From positions 1 through 12,320 of the forward strand of contig JAAYTY010000175.1 in NCBI GenBank assembly GCA_012523605.1: a stretch of 12,320 nucleotides of DNA. The letters run 5' to 3'. The stretch's first letter is position 1. Each line of letters opens with the position of its first letter. Below are positions 5,983 through 12,286 of the stretch, piece after piece. The position numbers and the translations under genes were made by a program. The notes under the pieces are model-generated. The model was not told the origin of the DNA and ran no database searches. It saw only the letters and a list, made by a program, of their open reading frames with translations. This stretch comes from Candidatus Fermentibacterota bacterium. GTDB taxonomy: Bacteria > Fermentibacterota > Fermentibacteria > Fermentibacterales > Fermentibacteraceae.

Positions 5983-7007
5983 GGGTCAGAGTTAACTTCG
6001 TTAACTTCGGCTTCGCCGGACCCACCGGCGCCACCTCCTCTGTGCACGAACCGCATCACCGCCCTGTAGGTAGCCACTCTGGAGATGCCAAGCCGCCTTC
6101 CGGCTTCAGCCAGGCTGAAACCTAGTTCCGTGGTCAGATAATAAGCCATGAAAGCTCGTGCCTTCGAGATATCTCCGCCCCAGCTTCGCTTCGAAATGTC
6201 ATTCCTGTTGACTTGCCACCGTTTCTTGACCTCCTCGAACAGCGCCGCGATACCCGCATCCGCCGGGCCCCGCTTCCTGAAGCGCGACCTGACCTGTTCG
6301 GGAATCTTCCTCGCGACGTTTCTAACGGTTGGAATGTCGCCAGCAAGATGCTCACGGGAGCACTCATGCTCCCTCGACACCGCCCGCCCCCCAGGCCCGT
6401 CTATGCCGGAACGTGTGAGCGCGTGGACAGGAACATGCTCCGCCCCGCCGGGCAGTACACCTTCCGCCATGAACTGTTGATAGGAACGAACGGCCGATCT
6501 GGTGTCTTCCGCGAAAGCTCCGAGGGCTGAGCGAACGTCCATCCAGACGGGAGCAGGGCTCCCCGTCAACATGCGATGACCGCACCAGCGGTAGTCTTCA
6601 AGATCTCCGGGTTTTTTCAGCAGCCCTGCCCGGATCGGGTTGAGGTGGATGTAGCGGATCAGTTCGGATAGATAGCTCTCGTCGGCGACGAAAATCGACT
6701 TGAATCTTCCCTGGAATAGGTGCCCGCTGCCCTTGTGCCGGGTATTCATGTGGGCGGCATGACCCGTGAGAAGCCTCGCCATGAAAGAAGAGAGCGGCGT
6801 ATCGGAGGTTCTCACCAGCAGATGGAAGTGGTTCGGCATGAGGCACCAGGCAAGTACCTTCACACCGCAGCATACACAGCATCTTCCAAGCCTGACGATG
6901 AAGCTGATCCTGTCATAGTCATCTCCGAAAAGCGGGCGGCCCGAGATCGTCCGCCCCATGACATGATGGGTGGCGCCGGGCTGGTCGAGTCTGGTCGAGC
7001 GTGTCAT
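5949..7007 (-). CDS. REP-associated tyrosine transposase (Y1/HUH, RAYT)
   Basis: A 352-residue transposase-like protein. The N-terminal Y1 domain starts TRSTRLDQPGATHHVMGR and carries the HUH metal motif as H60-F61-H62 (CLMPNHFHLLVR). The conserved GHLFQGRFKS (95-104) follows. The catalytic tyrosine is Y119 in LIRYIHLNPIRAG. A longer C-terminal part ends in a helix-turn-helix (about 297-320, GFSLAEAGRRLGISRVATYRAVMRF), common in RAYT proteins. I start at ATG 7007 because the family homology begins there. The open frame extends to GTG 7112, but that stretch reads the right inverted repeat. The reading frame exits through the left repeat and stops at 5949 within the neighbouring gene, overlapping it tail to tail by 34 bp. 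There is no strong RBS. All key residues are intact. Confidence 0.88.
   Translation of the reverse strand: MTRSTRLDQPGATHHVMGRTISGRPLFGDDYDRISFIVRLGRCCVCCGVKVLAWCLMPNHFHLLVRTSDTPLSSFMARLLTGHAAHMNTRHKGSGHLFQGRFKSIFVADESYLSELIRYIHLNPIRAGLLKKPGDLEDYRWCGHRMLTGSPAPVWMDVRSALGAFAEDTRSAVRSYQQFMAEGVLPGGAEHVPVHALTRSGIDGPGGRAVSREHECSREHLAGDIPTVRNVARKIPEQVRSRFRKRGPADAGIAALFEEVKKRWQVNRNDISKRSWGGDISKARAFMAYYLTTELGFSLAEAGRRLGISRVATYRAVMRFVHRGGGAGGSGEAEVNEVNSDPYRRKSEKKTR
5982..6008 (+). repeat. Left inverted repeat (REP-like) of RAYT element
   Basis: A 27-bp repeat starts with GGGGTCAGA and holds the hairpin GTTAAC-TTC-GTTAAC at 5991-6005. Seen another way it is a tandem of the 9-mer GTTAACTTC. It matches the reverse complement of 7084-7110 except for one base. 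Its first base is the last base of the upstream gene's stop codon. Read on the minus strand, it encodes EVNEVNSDP near the transposase C-terminus. Confidence 0.85.
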
Positions 7008-7083
7008 GCAAGCGAGTGTAGCCGGTCGGGGCAGAAATTTCAAGAGGGCTGATGATTTTTCATAAAGATGGGCGGGCTGGGTA

Positions 7084-7110
7084 GAAGTTAACGAAGTTAA
7101 CTCCGACCCC
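7084..7110 (-). repeat. Right inverted repeat (REP-like) of RAYT element
   Basis: Begins GAAGTTAACGAAGTTAAC and ends CCGACCCC. It contains the hairpin GTTAAC-GAA-GTTAAC at 7087-7101 and matches the left repeat inverted at 26/27. Its outer GACCCC is also the start of the 13-bp tandem duplication that follows. Confidence 0.85.
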
Positions 7111-7130
7111 ACTTGACGACCCCACTTGAC
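7105..7130 (+). repeat. 13-bp tandem duplication at the element edge
   Basis: GACCCCACTTGAC occurs twice without a gap (7105-7117 and 7118-7130). The first copy overlaps the outer six bases of the right inverted repeat. Each copy brings a TTGAC block that could act as a -35 element for lexA. Confidence 0.9.
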
Positions 7131-7145
7131 ACAAACATATATTTG
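7113..7145 (+). promoter_or_regulatory. lexA promoter region with candidate LexA operator
   Basis: A near-palindrome, CAAACATATATTTG at 7132-7145, reads the same on both strands except for one base pair (C7136 with A7141). It ends where the lexA RBS begins. Autorepression of lexA through such a site is normal, so this is a good operator candidate. Possible promoter parts are TTGACG (7113-7118) with CATATA 17 bp on or TATATT 19 bp on. The -10 part would lie inside the palindrome. The promoter call is weaker than the palindrome. Confidence 0.45.
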
Positions 7146-7159
7146 GAGGGGAGGTGGGG

Positions 7160-7795
7160 ATGGCAGAGGGGCTGACGGAGAGGCGCAGGGCGATATTGGA
7201 GTTCGTGCGTGGTTACTATTCCTCGCACGGATACCCGCCCACGGTTCGTGAAATAGGGCAAGCAGTAGGCCTCAAGAGCACCCGCAGCGTGAAGGACCAC
7301 CTCGACAGACTGGTGCGGGACGGCTACATCGAAAGATCCGACAGGTCGGCCCGGGCTCTTTCCCTTGGCAAGCGGGCGGCTCGCGCTTCAGACGCGATCC
7401 CGGTGGTCGGCCGCGTGGCCGCAGGCACGCCCATCCTGGCCGAGCAGAACATCACTTCCCACATCTCCATCCCCGGCATCGGCCCCCGGGGCAGTTTTTT
7501 TCTCGAGGTCCGCGGCGACAGCATGACAGGCGCTGGCATCCTCGACGGCGACCTCGTGCTCGTGCGCGAGCAGCCTTTCGTGGAACAGGGCCAGATAGCC
7601 GTGGTGATGATCGGCGACGAGGCAACCGTCAAGCGGTTCTACAAGCGTCCCGGCAGCAGGATCGAGCTGGTTCCTGAAAATCCCGCGCACGAAACCAGAT
7701 CCTTCGGCCCGCACGACGCTGGCTTGAAGGTCGTCGGAAAGGTCGTCGCAGTGCTACGCCTGATGGAGAAGAGCCTTCTGAGACCCGTCACTTGA
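7160..7795 (+). CDS. lexA: LexA repressor, SOS-response regulator
   Basis: A 211-residue LexA of normal length. The winged helix-turn-helix is in residues 1-65 (LTERRRAILEFV, then PPTVREIGQAVGLKSTRSVKDHLDRLVRDGYIER). After a short linker comes the S24-type self-cleavage domain. It has the scissile Ala88-Gly89 in GRVAAGTP, the nucleophile Ser121 in GDSMTGAGILDGD, and the general base Lys158 in EATVKRFYK. RecA-stimulated self-cleavage would lift repression of DNA-damage genes. I chose ATG 7160, 5 nt after GGGGAGG; a GTG at 7154 is in frame but lies inside the RBS. It is a single gene with its own likely operator. Its 3' end overlaps the convergent lipoprotein gene by 8 bp. Confidence 0.96.
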   Translation: MAEGLTERRRAILEFVRGYYSSHGYPPTVREIGQAVGLKSTRSVKDHLDRLVRDGYIERSDRSARALSLGKRAARASDAIPVVGRVAAGTPILAEQNITSHISIPGIGPRGSFFLEVRGDSMTGAGILDGDLVLVREQPFVEQGQIAVVMIGDEATVKRFYKRPGSRIELVPENPAHETRSFGPHDAGLKVVGKVVAVLRLMEKSLLRPVT

Positions 7796-8750
7796 TGGGC
7801 GTCGTGAAGCGGCCCCCGCCGAAGAACCTGACGGCCTGAACTCCACCGTTGCCCTGGAAGGCCGTCCTCCCCGTGAGCATGCCATCCTCCTCGGACAGCT
7901 CGATCCACCCGAAGGCGAACCCGGCCACCCAGGAGAGGGTATCGCCACGCTCGGCGACGAATGCCTCGGCACGGACCGGAACCGGCGTGCCGGTTGCCAG
8001 CTCCTGCGGAACCCGCAGGCGGAGGCAGGTGCGGTCGACTTTCGATGGCGGCGTGCCCTGGAAAGGTTCTGTGAAGGCATAGATGGTATAGGTGTCCTCG
8101 CCCGCGAGAGTCTCCTCGAAGGCCGCGAGATACTTGGGCTGGAAGCGCATCCCCTCGGTCTCGAAGAACAGGGTGTCGGGGGGCTGCCAGGCGGGATAGA
8201 CCGGATCGGAGGCGGGTATCGAGACGCCGGGGAAGGTGATCGGGCCGTCGTAGATGCCATAGAAGGACGTCTCTCCTCTGATGAAGTCCAGCTCGAGGTG
8301 CAGATCGACCACCGGGGTGTCCAGCGGGCTGGCCGCCAGATAGGCCCTGCATGCGGTGAGCGTCGTGTCGGGAACGAACACGTTCACTCCGGCCATCTGC
8401 ATCGTGAGAGATGCCGGAATGGTCGTGCGTCCAGCGTAGAAATCGCCGCGGGGGCCCGCCGGTATCACCAGGGTCATGCACGGTGTCTCGGCCCGGGAGG
8501 GAAGGCCCGACTCGTCCATCACGGCGTGGGACGAATACAGGTCTATTTCCGCGAGGGCGGGCATGGCAATTCCGTTCCAGGTGATGGCGCGGGGAGTGTT
8601 CAGAAGGACGCCGCGCCCGAGGCCTAACTCGAAACGCATGTCGTCTATCATCACATAACCGGGAGGTGGAGGGCTCTCCCTGGTACGACCTCCGCCGCAT
8701 GATACGGAGACAAGAGAAACGCTCAGCAGGACAGCAGGGAAGAATCGCAT
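7788..8750 (-). CDS. Lipoprotein of unknown function
   Basis: A 320-residue exported protein I do not recognise. Residues 1-17 form a signal sequence and C18 (VSVSC-GGG) fits the lipobox pattern, though with serine and valine where leucine and alanine are usual. A proline-rich linker (PPPPG, about 28-32) follows the anchor. The mature part is rich in beta-type sequence with Thr, Val and aromatic residues, and has few cysteines. No enzyme motif was found. ATG 8750 lies 9 nt after GGAGG; GTG 8753 is an equally possible start with 6 nt spacing. The gene is divergent from the molybdenum-cofactor operon (114-bp gap) and converges on lexA with an 8-bp overlap. Nothing shows a functional link to either. 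Confidence 0.78.
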   Translation of the reverse strand: MRFFPAVLLSVSLVSVSCGGGRTRESPPPPGYVMIDDMRFELGLGRGVLLNTPRAITWNGIAMPALAEIDLYSSHAVMDESGLPSRAETPCMTLVIPAGPRGDFYAGRTTIPASLTMQMAGVNVFVPDTTLTACRAYLAASPLDTPVVDLHLELDFIRGETSFYGIYDGPITFPGVSIPASDPVYPAWQPPDTLFFETEGMRFQPKYLAAFEETLAGEDTYTIYAFTEPFQGTPPSKVDRTCLRLRVPQELATGTPVPVRAEAFVAERGDTLSWVAGFAFGWIELSEEDGMLTGRTAFQGNGGVQAVRFFGGGRFTTPIK

Positions 8751-8773
8751 CACCGCCCACCTCCGGATGCCTC

Positions 8774-8803
8774 AAGATAGTCTGACGAGGGATGGGTGTG
8801 CAA
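8774..8803 (-). promoter_or_regulatory. Weak candidate promoter for the lipoprotein gene
   Basis: On the minus strand TTGCAC (8803-8798) and TATCTT (8779-8774) are 18 bp apart, ahead of the GGAGGTG ribosome-binding site and start at 8750. Both hexamers match the consensus at four positions. Treat as tentative. Confidence 0.25.
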
Positions 8804-8811
8804 CCGAGTTC

Positions 8812-8841
8812 TTGACAGCCGCGTCCGGCATCGAGAAGTAT
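8812..8841 (+). promoter_or_regulatory. Candidate promoter of the molybdenum-cofactor operon
   Basis: A perfect TTGACA (8812-8817) is followed after 18 bp by AAGTAT (8836-8841, 3/6 to TATAAT). The first operon ATG is at 8865. A direct repeat, ATCGAG at 8830-8835 and 8840-8845, overlaps the -10 region and could be a regulator site. No classical ModE palindrome was seen in the 114-bp gap. Confidence 0.35.
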
Positions 8842-8864
8842 CGAGGCGTGACGGCAGGCAAAGC

Positions 8865-9647
8865 ATGAAGTCCGTGATAGTGTCCGCGGCCGCACGCAAG
8901 CTTGGGAAGACCCTCCTGGTCGAAGCCCTGCTGCGTGAAATGTCCCGCAGAGGCCTTTCCTCATCCGCATACAAGCTGTCGCGGTCGCCACACGAGCCCC
9001 CGGGTCTGGAACCGGGGCCCGGCAGGCCCGGCTCGGACACTCACAGGATGCAGGAGGCCGGAGCCCTTTCGACAGGTCTCGTGCGATTCTACAGCCTCTT
9101 CGATCTCGTGGAACTGCTGGGGCAGTTAACACCCGTGGGCAGCTCGGTGATCTGGGAGAGCAACTCCGCACTCGAACTGCTGGTCCCCGACTGCGCCGTC
9201 TTCATCTCCCAGCCGGAGGGCGGAGGCAAGAAAGCCGCACTCCCGCCCGGCGCAATGCTCCTCGAAGGACCGCTCGACTCCCGGAAGGCTGGCGGTGCCG
9301 CAGGACGAATCGTATCGCGCCTCATGTCACTTCGGGATTCGGCTTCCCCATGGGATTGCGCCGGTCCCGACGACCGCATGAAGAAGGAGGTATGCCGTCT
9401 CCTTTCAGCCATCGATTCGGCGGGAGGGCTTGAACGTGCGGCCTGCTGTCTGGGCCTTCGGCCGGCCGAGGCCCGCGCAATCCTCTCCAGAGCTTCCGAA
9501 TCCGCCGGGGCGAGGCTCACGGTCTCCAGAAGGGGTGGAGCGGGCGGAGGCAGGACGATACTCACGCCCGTCGGGAGATCGCTTCTCGAACATGGTCGCG
9601 CATCGTCCCGGGGCGGCACCGCGACCGGCAGGAAAGGAACCGGATGA
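8865..9647 (+). CDS. MobB-like P-loop protein with ModE-like winged HTH
   Basis: A 260-residue two-domain protein. Residues 1-160 resemble MobB, the GTP-binding helper of molybdopterin nucleotide attachment. They include a leading strand, a Walker-A-like SAAARKLGKTLLVEAL (7-22) whose first glycine is alanine, VIWESNSALELLVPDCAVFI (95-114) in the usual ESNS form, and LEGPLD (133-138). Residues 172-245 resemble the DNA-binding domain of ModE: LLSAIDSAGGLERAACCLGL (179-198), then GGAGGGRTILTPVGRSLL (224-241), close to ModE's glycine-rich wing. No molybdate-binding (molbindin) domain is present. The start lacks a strong RBS, but it is the first ATG of the homologous part. It leads moeA-moaA-moaC, with a 4-nt overlap to moeA. 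A maturation factor that also senses and regulates is an inference. Confidence 0.72.
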   Translation: MKSVIVSAAARKLGKTLLVEALLREMSRRGLSSSAYKLSRSPHEPPGLEPGPGRPGSDTHRMQEAGALSTGLVRFYSLFDLVELLGQLTPVGSSVIWESNSALELLVPDCAVFISQPEGGGKKAALPPGAMLLEGPLDSRKAGGAAGRIVSRLMSLRDSASPWDCAGPDDRMKKEVCRLLSAIDSAGGLERAACCLGLRPAEARAILSRASESAGARLTVSRRGGAGGGRTILTPVGRSLLEHGRASSRGGTATGRKGTG

Positions 9648-10852
9648 TGCCCGTCTTCGACAAGGCGCTCGAGCTGGTGCTCGAGAGCGTGGAGAAGCTG
9701 GACGCGATGGAACTGCCCCTCTCCTCCTGCTGCGGCAGGGCGCTCGCAGAGGATGTCCACAGCGACATCGACATGCCTCCCTTCGACAGGTCGGCCATGG
9801 ACGGCTACGCTCTCTGCGGCGAAGCCCCCTCCTATCTGATCAAAGGCGGAATCCATGCCGGCGAACCCTCCGGCATCGAACTCGGACCCGGAGAAGCGGC
9901 GTCCATCATGACCGGAGCCCCAGTTCCACCGGGTGCCGACAGGGTGCTGATGAAGGAATGCGCAATCCTCGAAGGCGGCCGGTTGAAGGCGTCGGAGATG
10001 CCATCCGCAGGAGCTCACATCTGCAGGAGGGCCGAGGATATTGAAAAGGGCGACAGAGTGCTGGAGGCAGGCATCGACATTGAGCCGAGGCACCTGGGCA
10101 TCGCCGCCATGGCTGGCCGCGCTGTTCTTCGCGTTGTCCGTGCCGTCCGCGCAGGCATCCTCACCACGGGCAGCGAGGTGGTTCCACCGGGCTCCATTCC
10201 GGGCTCCGGCCAGGTGCGGAACGCCAACCTTCCCATGCTGGAGGGCCTGCTGACGACCGCCGGTTTCGAGTGTTCCGCCTCCCTCCACAGCGCCGACGAT
10301 CCCCGGGGCATACGCGAAGCCTTCGAAAGGCTACTCGCTGATTCGGACGTCGTGCTCGCCGCCGGAGGCATCTCACTGGGCGACAGGGACTGCGTGGCGC
10401 CCTCCCTCGAGTCCGTCGGCGCCAGGTTCCTCTTCCGCGAGGTGGCCATCAAGCCGGGGAAGCCCCTGAGCTTCGGCATGGCCGCCGGCAAGCCGGTCTT
10501 CGGCCTGCCCGGAAACCCCGTTTCGGTGCTCTGCACATTCGAGGAGTTCGTTCTGCCCGCACTCAGGAAGATGTCGGGCTTCGCCAGATTCGAGAGACTG
10601 AGGCTCCAGGGGATTTCGTGCTTCGATCACTCTCAGAAGCCGGGCAGGCACAACCTCCTCAGGGTGATCGCGATGCCGGGGCTCTGCTGGGAGCTGGCTC
10701 TCCCTCCCTCGTCCGGTTCCGGCGACCTGATGAGCACGAACAGCGCCAACGCGATCGCGCACGTGAGTGCCGAGAGAACCGGGATAGCGCCCGGGGACAC
10801 ACTGTCTTTCAGCCTTTTCCACTCCGCCGGCCCCGACCTCAGCTTCACGTGA
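9644..10852 (+). CDS. moeA: Molybdopterin molybdenumtransferase MoeA
   Basis: A 402-residue MoeA, which inserts molybdate into adenylylated molybdopterin. Residues 1-165 are the N-terminal domains with DMPPFDRSAMDGYAL (43-57) and MTGAPVPPGADRVLM (89-103). Residues 168-310 are the MoCF-binding fold, with TTGSEVV (174-180), GGISLGDRDCV (241-251), IKPGKPLSFG (269-278) and the strongly conserved GLPGNPVSVLCTFEEFV (287-303). The C-terminal beta domain follows (315-402). The ATG at 9644 overlaps the previous stop (ATGA) and has AAAGGA 5 nt upstream; a second ATG is next to it at 9647. The gene overlaps moaA by 4 nt. No key motif appears broken. The adenylyltransferase that feeds it (MogA/MoaB type) is not in the window. 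Confidence 0.95.
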   Translation: MMPVFDKALELVLESVEKLDAMELPLSSCCGRALAEDVHSDIDMPPFDRSAMDGYALCGEAPSYLIKGGIHAGEPSGIELGPGEAASIMTGAPVPPGADRVLMKECAILEGGRLKASEMPSAGAHICRRAEDIEKGDRVLEAGIDIEPRHLGIAAMAGRAVLRVVRAVRAGILTTGSEVVPPGSIPGSGQVRNANLPMLEGLLTTAGFECSASLHSADDPRGIREAFERLLADSDVVLAAGGISLGDRDCVAPSLESVGARFLFREVAIKPGKPLSFGMAAGKPVFGLPGNPVSVLCTFEEFVLPALRKMSGFARFERLRLQGISCFDHSQKPGRHNLLRVIAMPGLCWELALPPSSGSGDLMSTNSANAIAHVSAERTGIAPGDTLSFSLFHSAGPDLSFT

Positions 10853-11799
10853 ACGACCCGGCCGGCAGGAAAATAGACTATCTCCGCCTCTCCGTGACGG
10901 ACAGGTGCAACCTCAGATGCCTGTACTGCATGCCCGAAACCGGCGTCCCGATGGTGGCGCATTCCGATCTGCTTTCTTTCGAAGAGATCGAGAGGCTCGC
11001 ATGGATCTTCCGCCGCCTCGGCATATCGAAGCTGAGGATCACCGGCGGAGAGCCGCTCCTCCGGCGCGATCTGACGTCGCTGGTGTCGAGGCTCGCGGCG
11101 ATGGACTTCGAAGAGCTTGTGCTCACGACCAACGGACTCCTTCTGGCCCCGCTGGCAGGCGGGCTGGCTTCGGCAGGCCTCCACAGGGTGAACGTGAGCC
11201 TCGATTCGACGAGGAACGAAGTTCTGGCTGCGATTGCGCGGGGAAGAATCACCCGGGAGGAGGTCGAGCGGGCGATTCTGGCGGCGAAAGATGCCGGGCT
11301 CGGGCCTGTGAGGGTGAACTGCGTGGTTCTGAAGGGGCTTAACGATCGCGAAGTGCCGGACTTCATCCTCTGGGCCTACGACATGGGGGTGGAGCCTAGA
11401 TTCATCGAGTGCATGCCGTCGGGCTTTACCGGAGCCATGACCGTCACCGCCGCCGAGATACTACGTGCGGCTTCCGTGCTCGGAGAGCCCGTCAGGATCG
11501 GGGGCGTTCTGGGAGAGGTTCAGGAAACCTGGCGCATAGAGGGCACGGATCTCTCGTTCGGGCTCATAGCACCGCTCTCCGACGGAGGCTTCTGCTCCAG
11601 ATGCCGTAGGCTCAGGCTGTCGGCGACCGGTCAGCTGTTCCCCTGCCTGGACGACGTCCGGTTCTTCGACCTCAGGAAGGCTCTCAGGGACGGCGCAGGC
11701 GACACAGACACGGAGGATCTTGTGAGAAGCGCAATCGCGTCGAAGCCCTTGCGCCACGGGGGCTGCTCGAACGCCAGGATGTGGAGGACCGGGGGATGA
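10849..11799 (+). CDS. moaA: GTP 3',8-cyclase MoaA, radical SAM
   Basis: A 316-residue radical SAM enzyme for the first step of molybdenum-cofactor synthesis, turning GTP into 3',8-cyclo-7,8-dihydro-GTP. The N-terminal cluster motif is C20-x3-C24-x2-C27 (DRCNLRCLYCMPE), and the SAM-binding TGGEPLLRRDL is at 65-75. The C-terminal cluster uses C249, C252 and C266 (FCSRCRRLRL...LFPC), the MoaA-specific GTP-binding cluster. The protein ends in Gly-Gly, which MoaA needs for activity. RFIECMP (184-190) replaces the more usual RFIELMP. The start is a GTG in a 4-nt overlap with the moeA stop (GTGA), with no clear RBS, so coupled translation is likely. No better start lies before the first cysteine. 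It overlaps moaC by 4 nt. Confidence 0.95.
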   Translation: MNDPAGRKIDYLRLSVTDRCNLRCLYCMPETGVPMVAHSDLLSFEEIERLAWIFRRLGISKLRITGGEPLLRRDLTSLVSRLAAMDFEELVLTTNGLLLAPLAGGLASAGLHRVNVSLDSTRNEVLAAIARGRITREEVERAILAAKDAGLGPVRVNCVVLKGLNDREVPDFILWAYDMGVEPRFIECMPSGFTGAMTVTAAEILRAASVLGEPVRIGGVLGEVQETWRIEGTDLSFGLIAPLSDGGFCSRCRRLRLSATGQLFPCLDDVRFFDLRKALRDGAGDTDTEDLVRSAIASKPLRHGGCSNARMWRTGG

Positions 11800-12284
11800 C
11801 GACATCGAGCAAAGGCGGATTGACGCACACCGATTCGAGAGGCCATGCCCGCATGGTTGACGTGTCCGGGAAGCCCCTGACGAAAAGGGTGGCCGTTGCC
11901 GAGGGGCGGATCAGGATCGGGGAGAAGGCTTCGGTGCTGGTTGCCGAAGGTTCCGCGCCCAAGGGCGACGTGGCCGCGGCGGCGAGGATAGCTGCGATAC
12001 TGGCGGTGAAGCGCACTCCCGAACTGATACCTCTCTGCCATGTCGTGGGCATCGACTCGGTACAGGTGGACGTGGATCTGGACGGATGCGACATGACCGT
12101 CAGGTGCACGGTCTCCGGAACCGATCGCACGGGCTTCGAGATGGAAGCTCTGACCGGGGTCTCCGTGGGCCTGCTGGTGATCTACGACATGCTCAAGGCT
12201 GTCGACCGGGAGATGCATATCGAGGCGGTGAGGCTGATCCGCAAGGAAGGTGGGAAATCCGGCATCTATGAGGCGCCGTACTGA
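11796..12284 (+). CDS. moaC: Cyclic pyranopterin monophosphate synthase MoaC
   Basis: A 162-residue MoaC, the partner of MoaA, which rearranges the cyclised GTP into cyclic pyranopterin monophosphate. Family motifs run in order: LTHTDSRGHARMVDVSGK (9-26), APKGDVAAAARIA (54-66) with the conserved Lys57, LIPLCHVV (78-84 or so) with His82, FEMEALTGVSV (114-124) with Glu115 and Glu117, and YDMLKAVDREM (130-140) with Asp131 and Lys134. These match the catalytic residues known from E. coli MoaC. The start at 11796 overlaps the moaA stop (ATGA) and has GGAGG (11783-11787) 8 nt upstream; an in-frame GTG at 11781 is less likely. It is the last complete gene, and only repeats follow before the window ends. 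Confidence 0.96.
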   Translation: MTTSSKGGLTHTDSRGHARMVDVSGKPLTKRVAVAEGRIRIGEKASVLVAEGSAPKGDVAAAARIAAILAVKRTPELIPLCHVVGIDSVQVDVDLDGCDMTVRCTVSGTDRTGFEMEALTGVSVGLLVIYDMLKAVDREMHIEAVRLIRKEGGKSGIYEAPY

Positions 12285-12286
12285 GG

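Larger units (their letters stand above)
5982..7110 (-). mobile_element. RAYT/REP-type element with 27-bp inverted ends
   Basis: A Y1 transposase gene is bracketed by inverted repeats at 5982-6008 and 7084-7110 that match at 26 of 27 positions. Each repeat contains a hairpin of two GTTAAC blocks around a 3-nt loop, and a GGGGTC at its outer end. Hairpin ends next to a short guide-like tetramer fit single-strand (HUH) transposition of the IS200/IS605 and RAYT kind. Those systems normally make no target-site duplication. The element sits between the stop codon of the beta-flower gene and the lexA control region. Confidence 0.7.

Noticed and set aside
7008..7112. N-terminal extension of the RAYT transposase from GTG 7112
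   Set aside because: Its first codons are the right inverted repeat itself (ELTSLTS). Family homology starts at ATG 7007.
7126..7143. TTGACA (7126-7131) paired with TATATT (7138-7143) as the lexA promoter
   Set aside because: The hexamers are only 6 bp apart, which cannot serve sigma-70. The upstream TTGACG copy has workable spacing.
8751..8864. A molybdenum-cofactor riboswitch before the operon
   Set aside because: The candidate promoter leaves too short a leader, and no extended pairing typical of that RNA was found.
7639..9171. A 510-residue open frame on the minus strand across the lipoprotein gene and its upstream region
   Set aside because: It is out of frame with the signal-peptide-bearing lipoprotein, is low-complexity Arg/Pro/Ser-rich sequence, and overlaps lexA and the MobB-like gene. 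It is a by-product of high GC.
9089..10288. A 399-residue minus-strand open frame opposite the MobB-like gene and moeA
   Set aside because: It is antisense to two genes with strong family motifs, and its own product shows no motif or signal.
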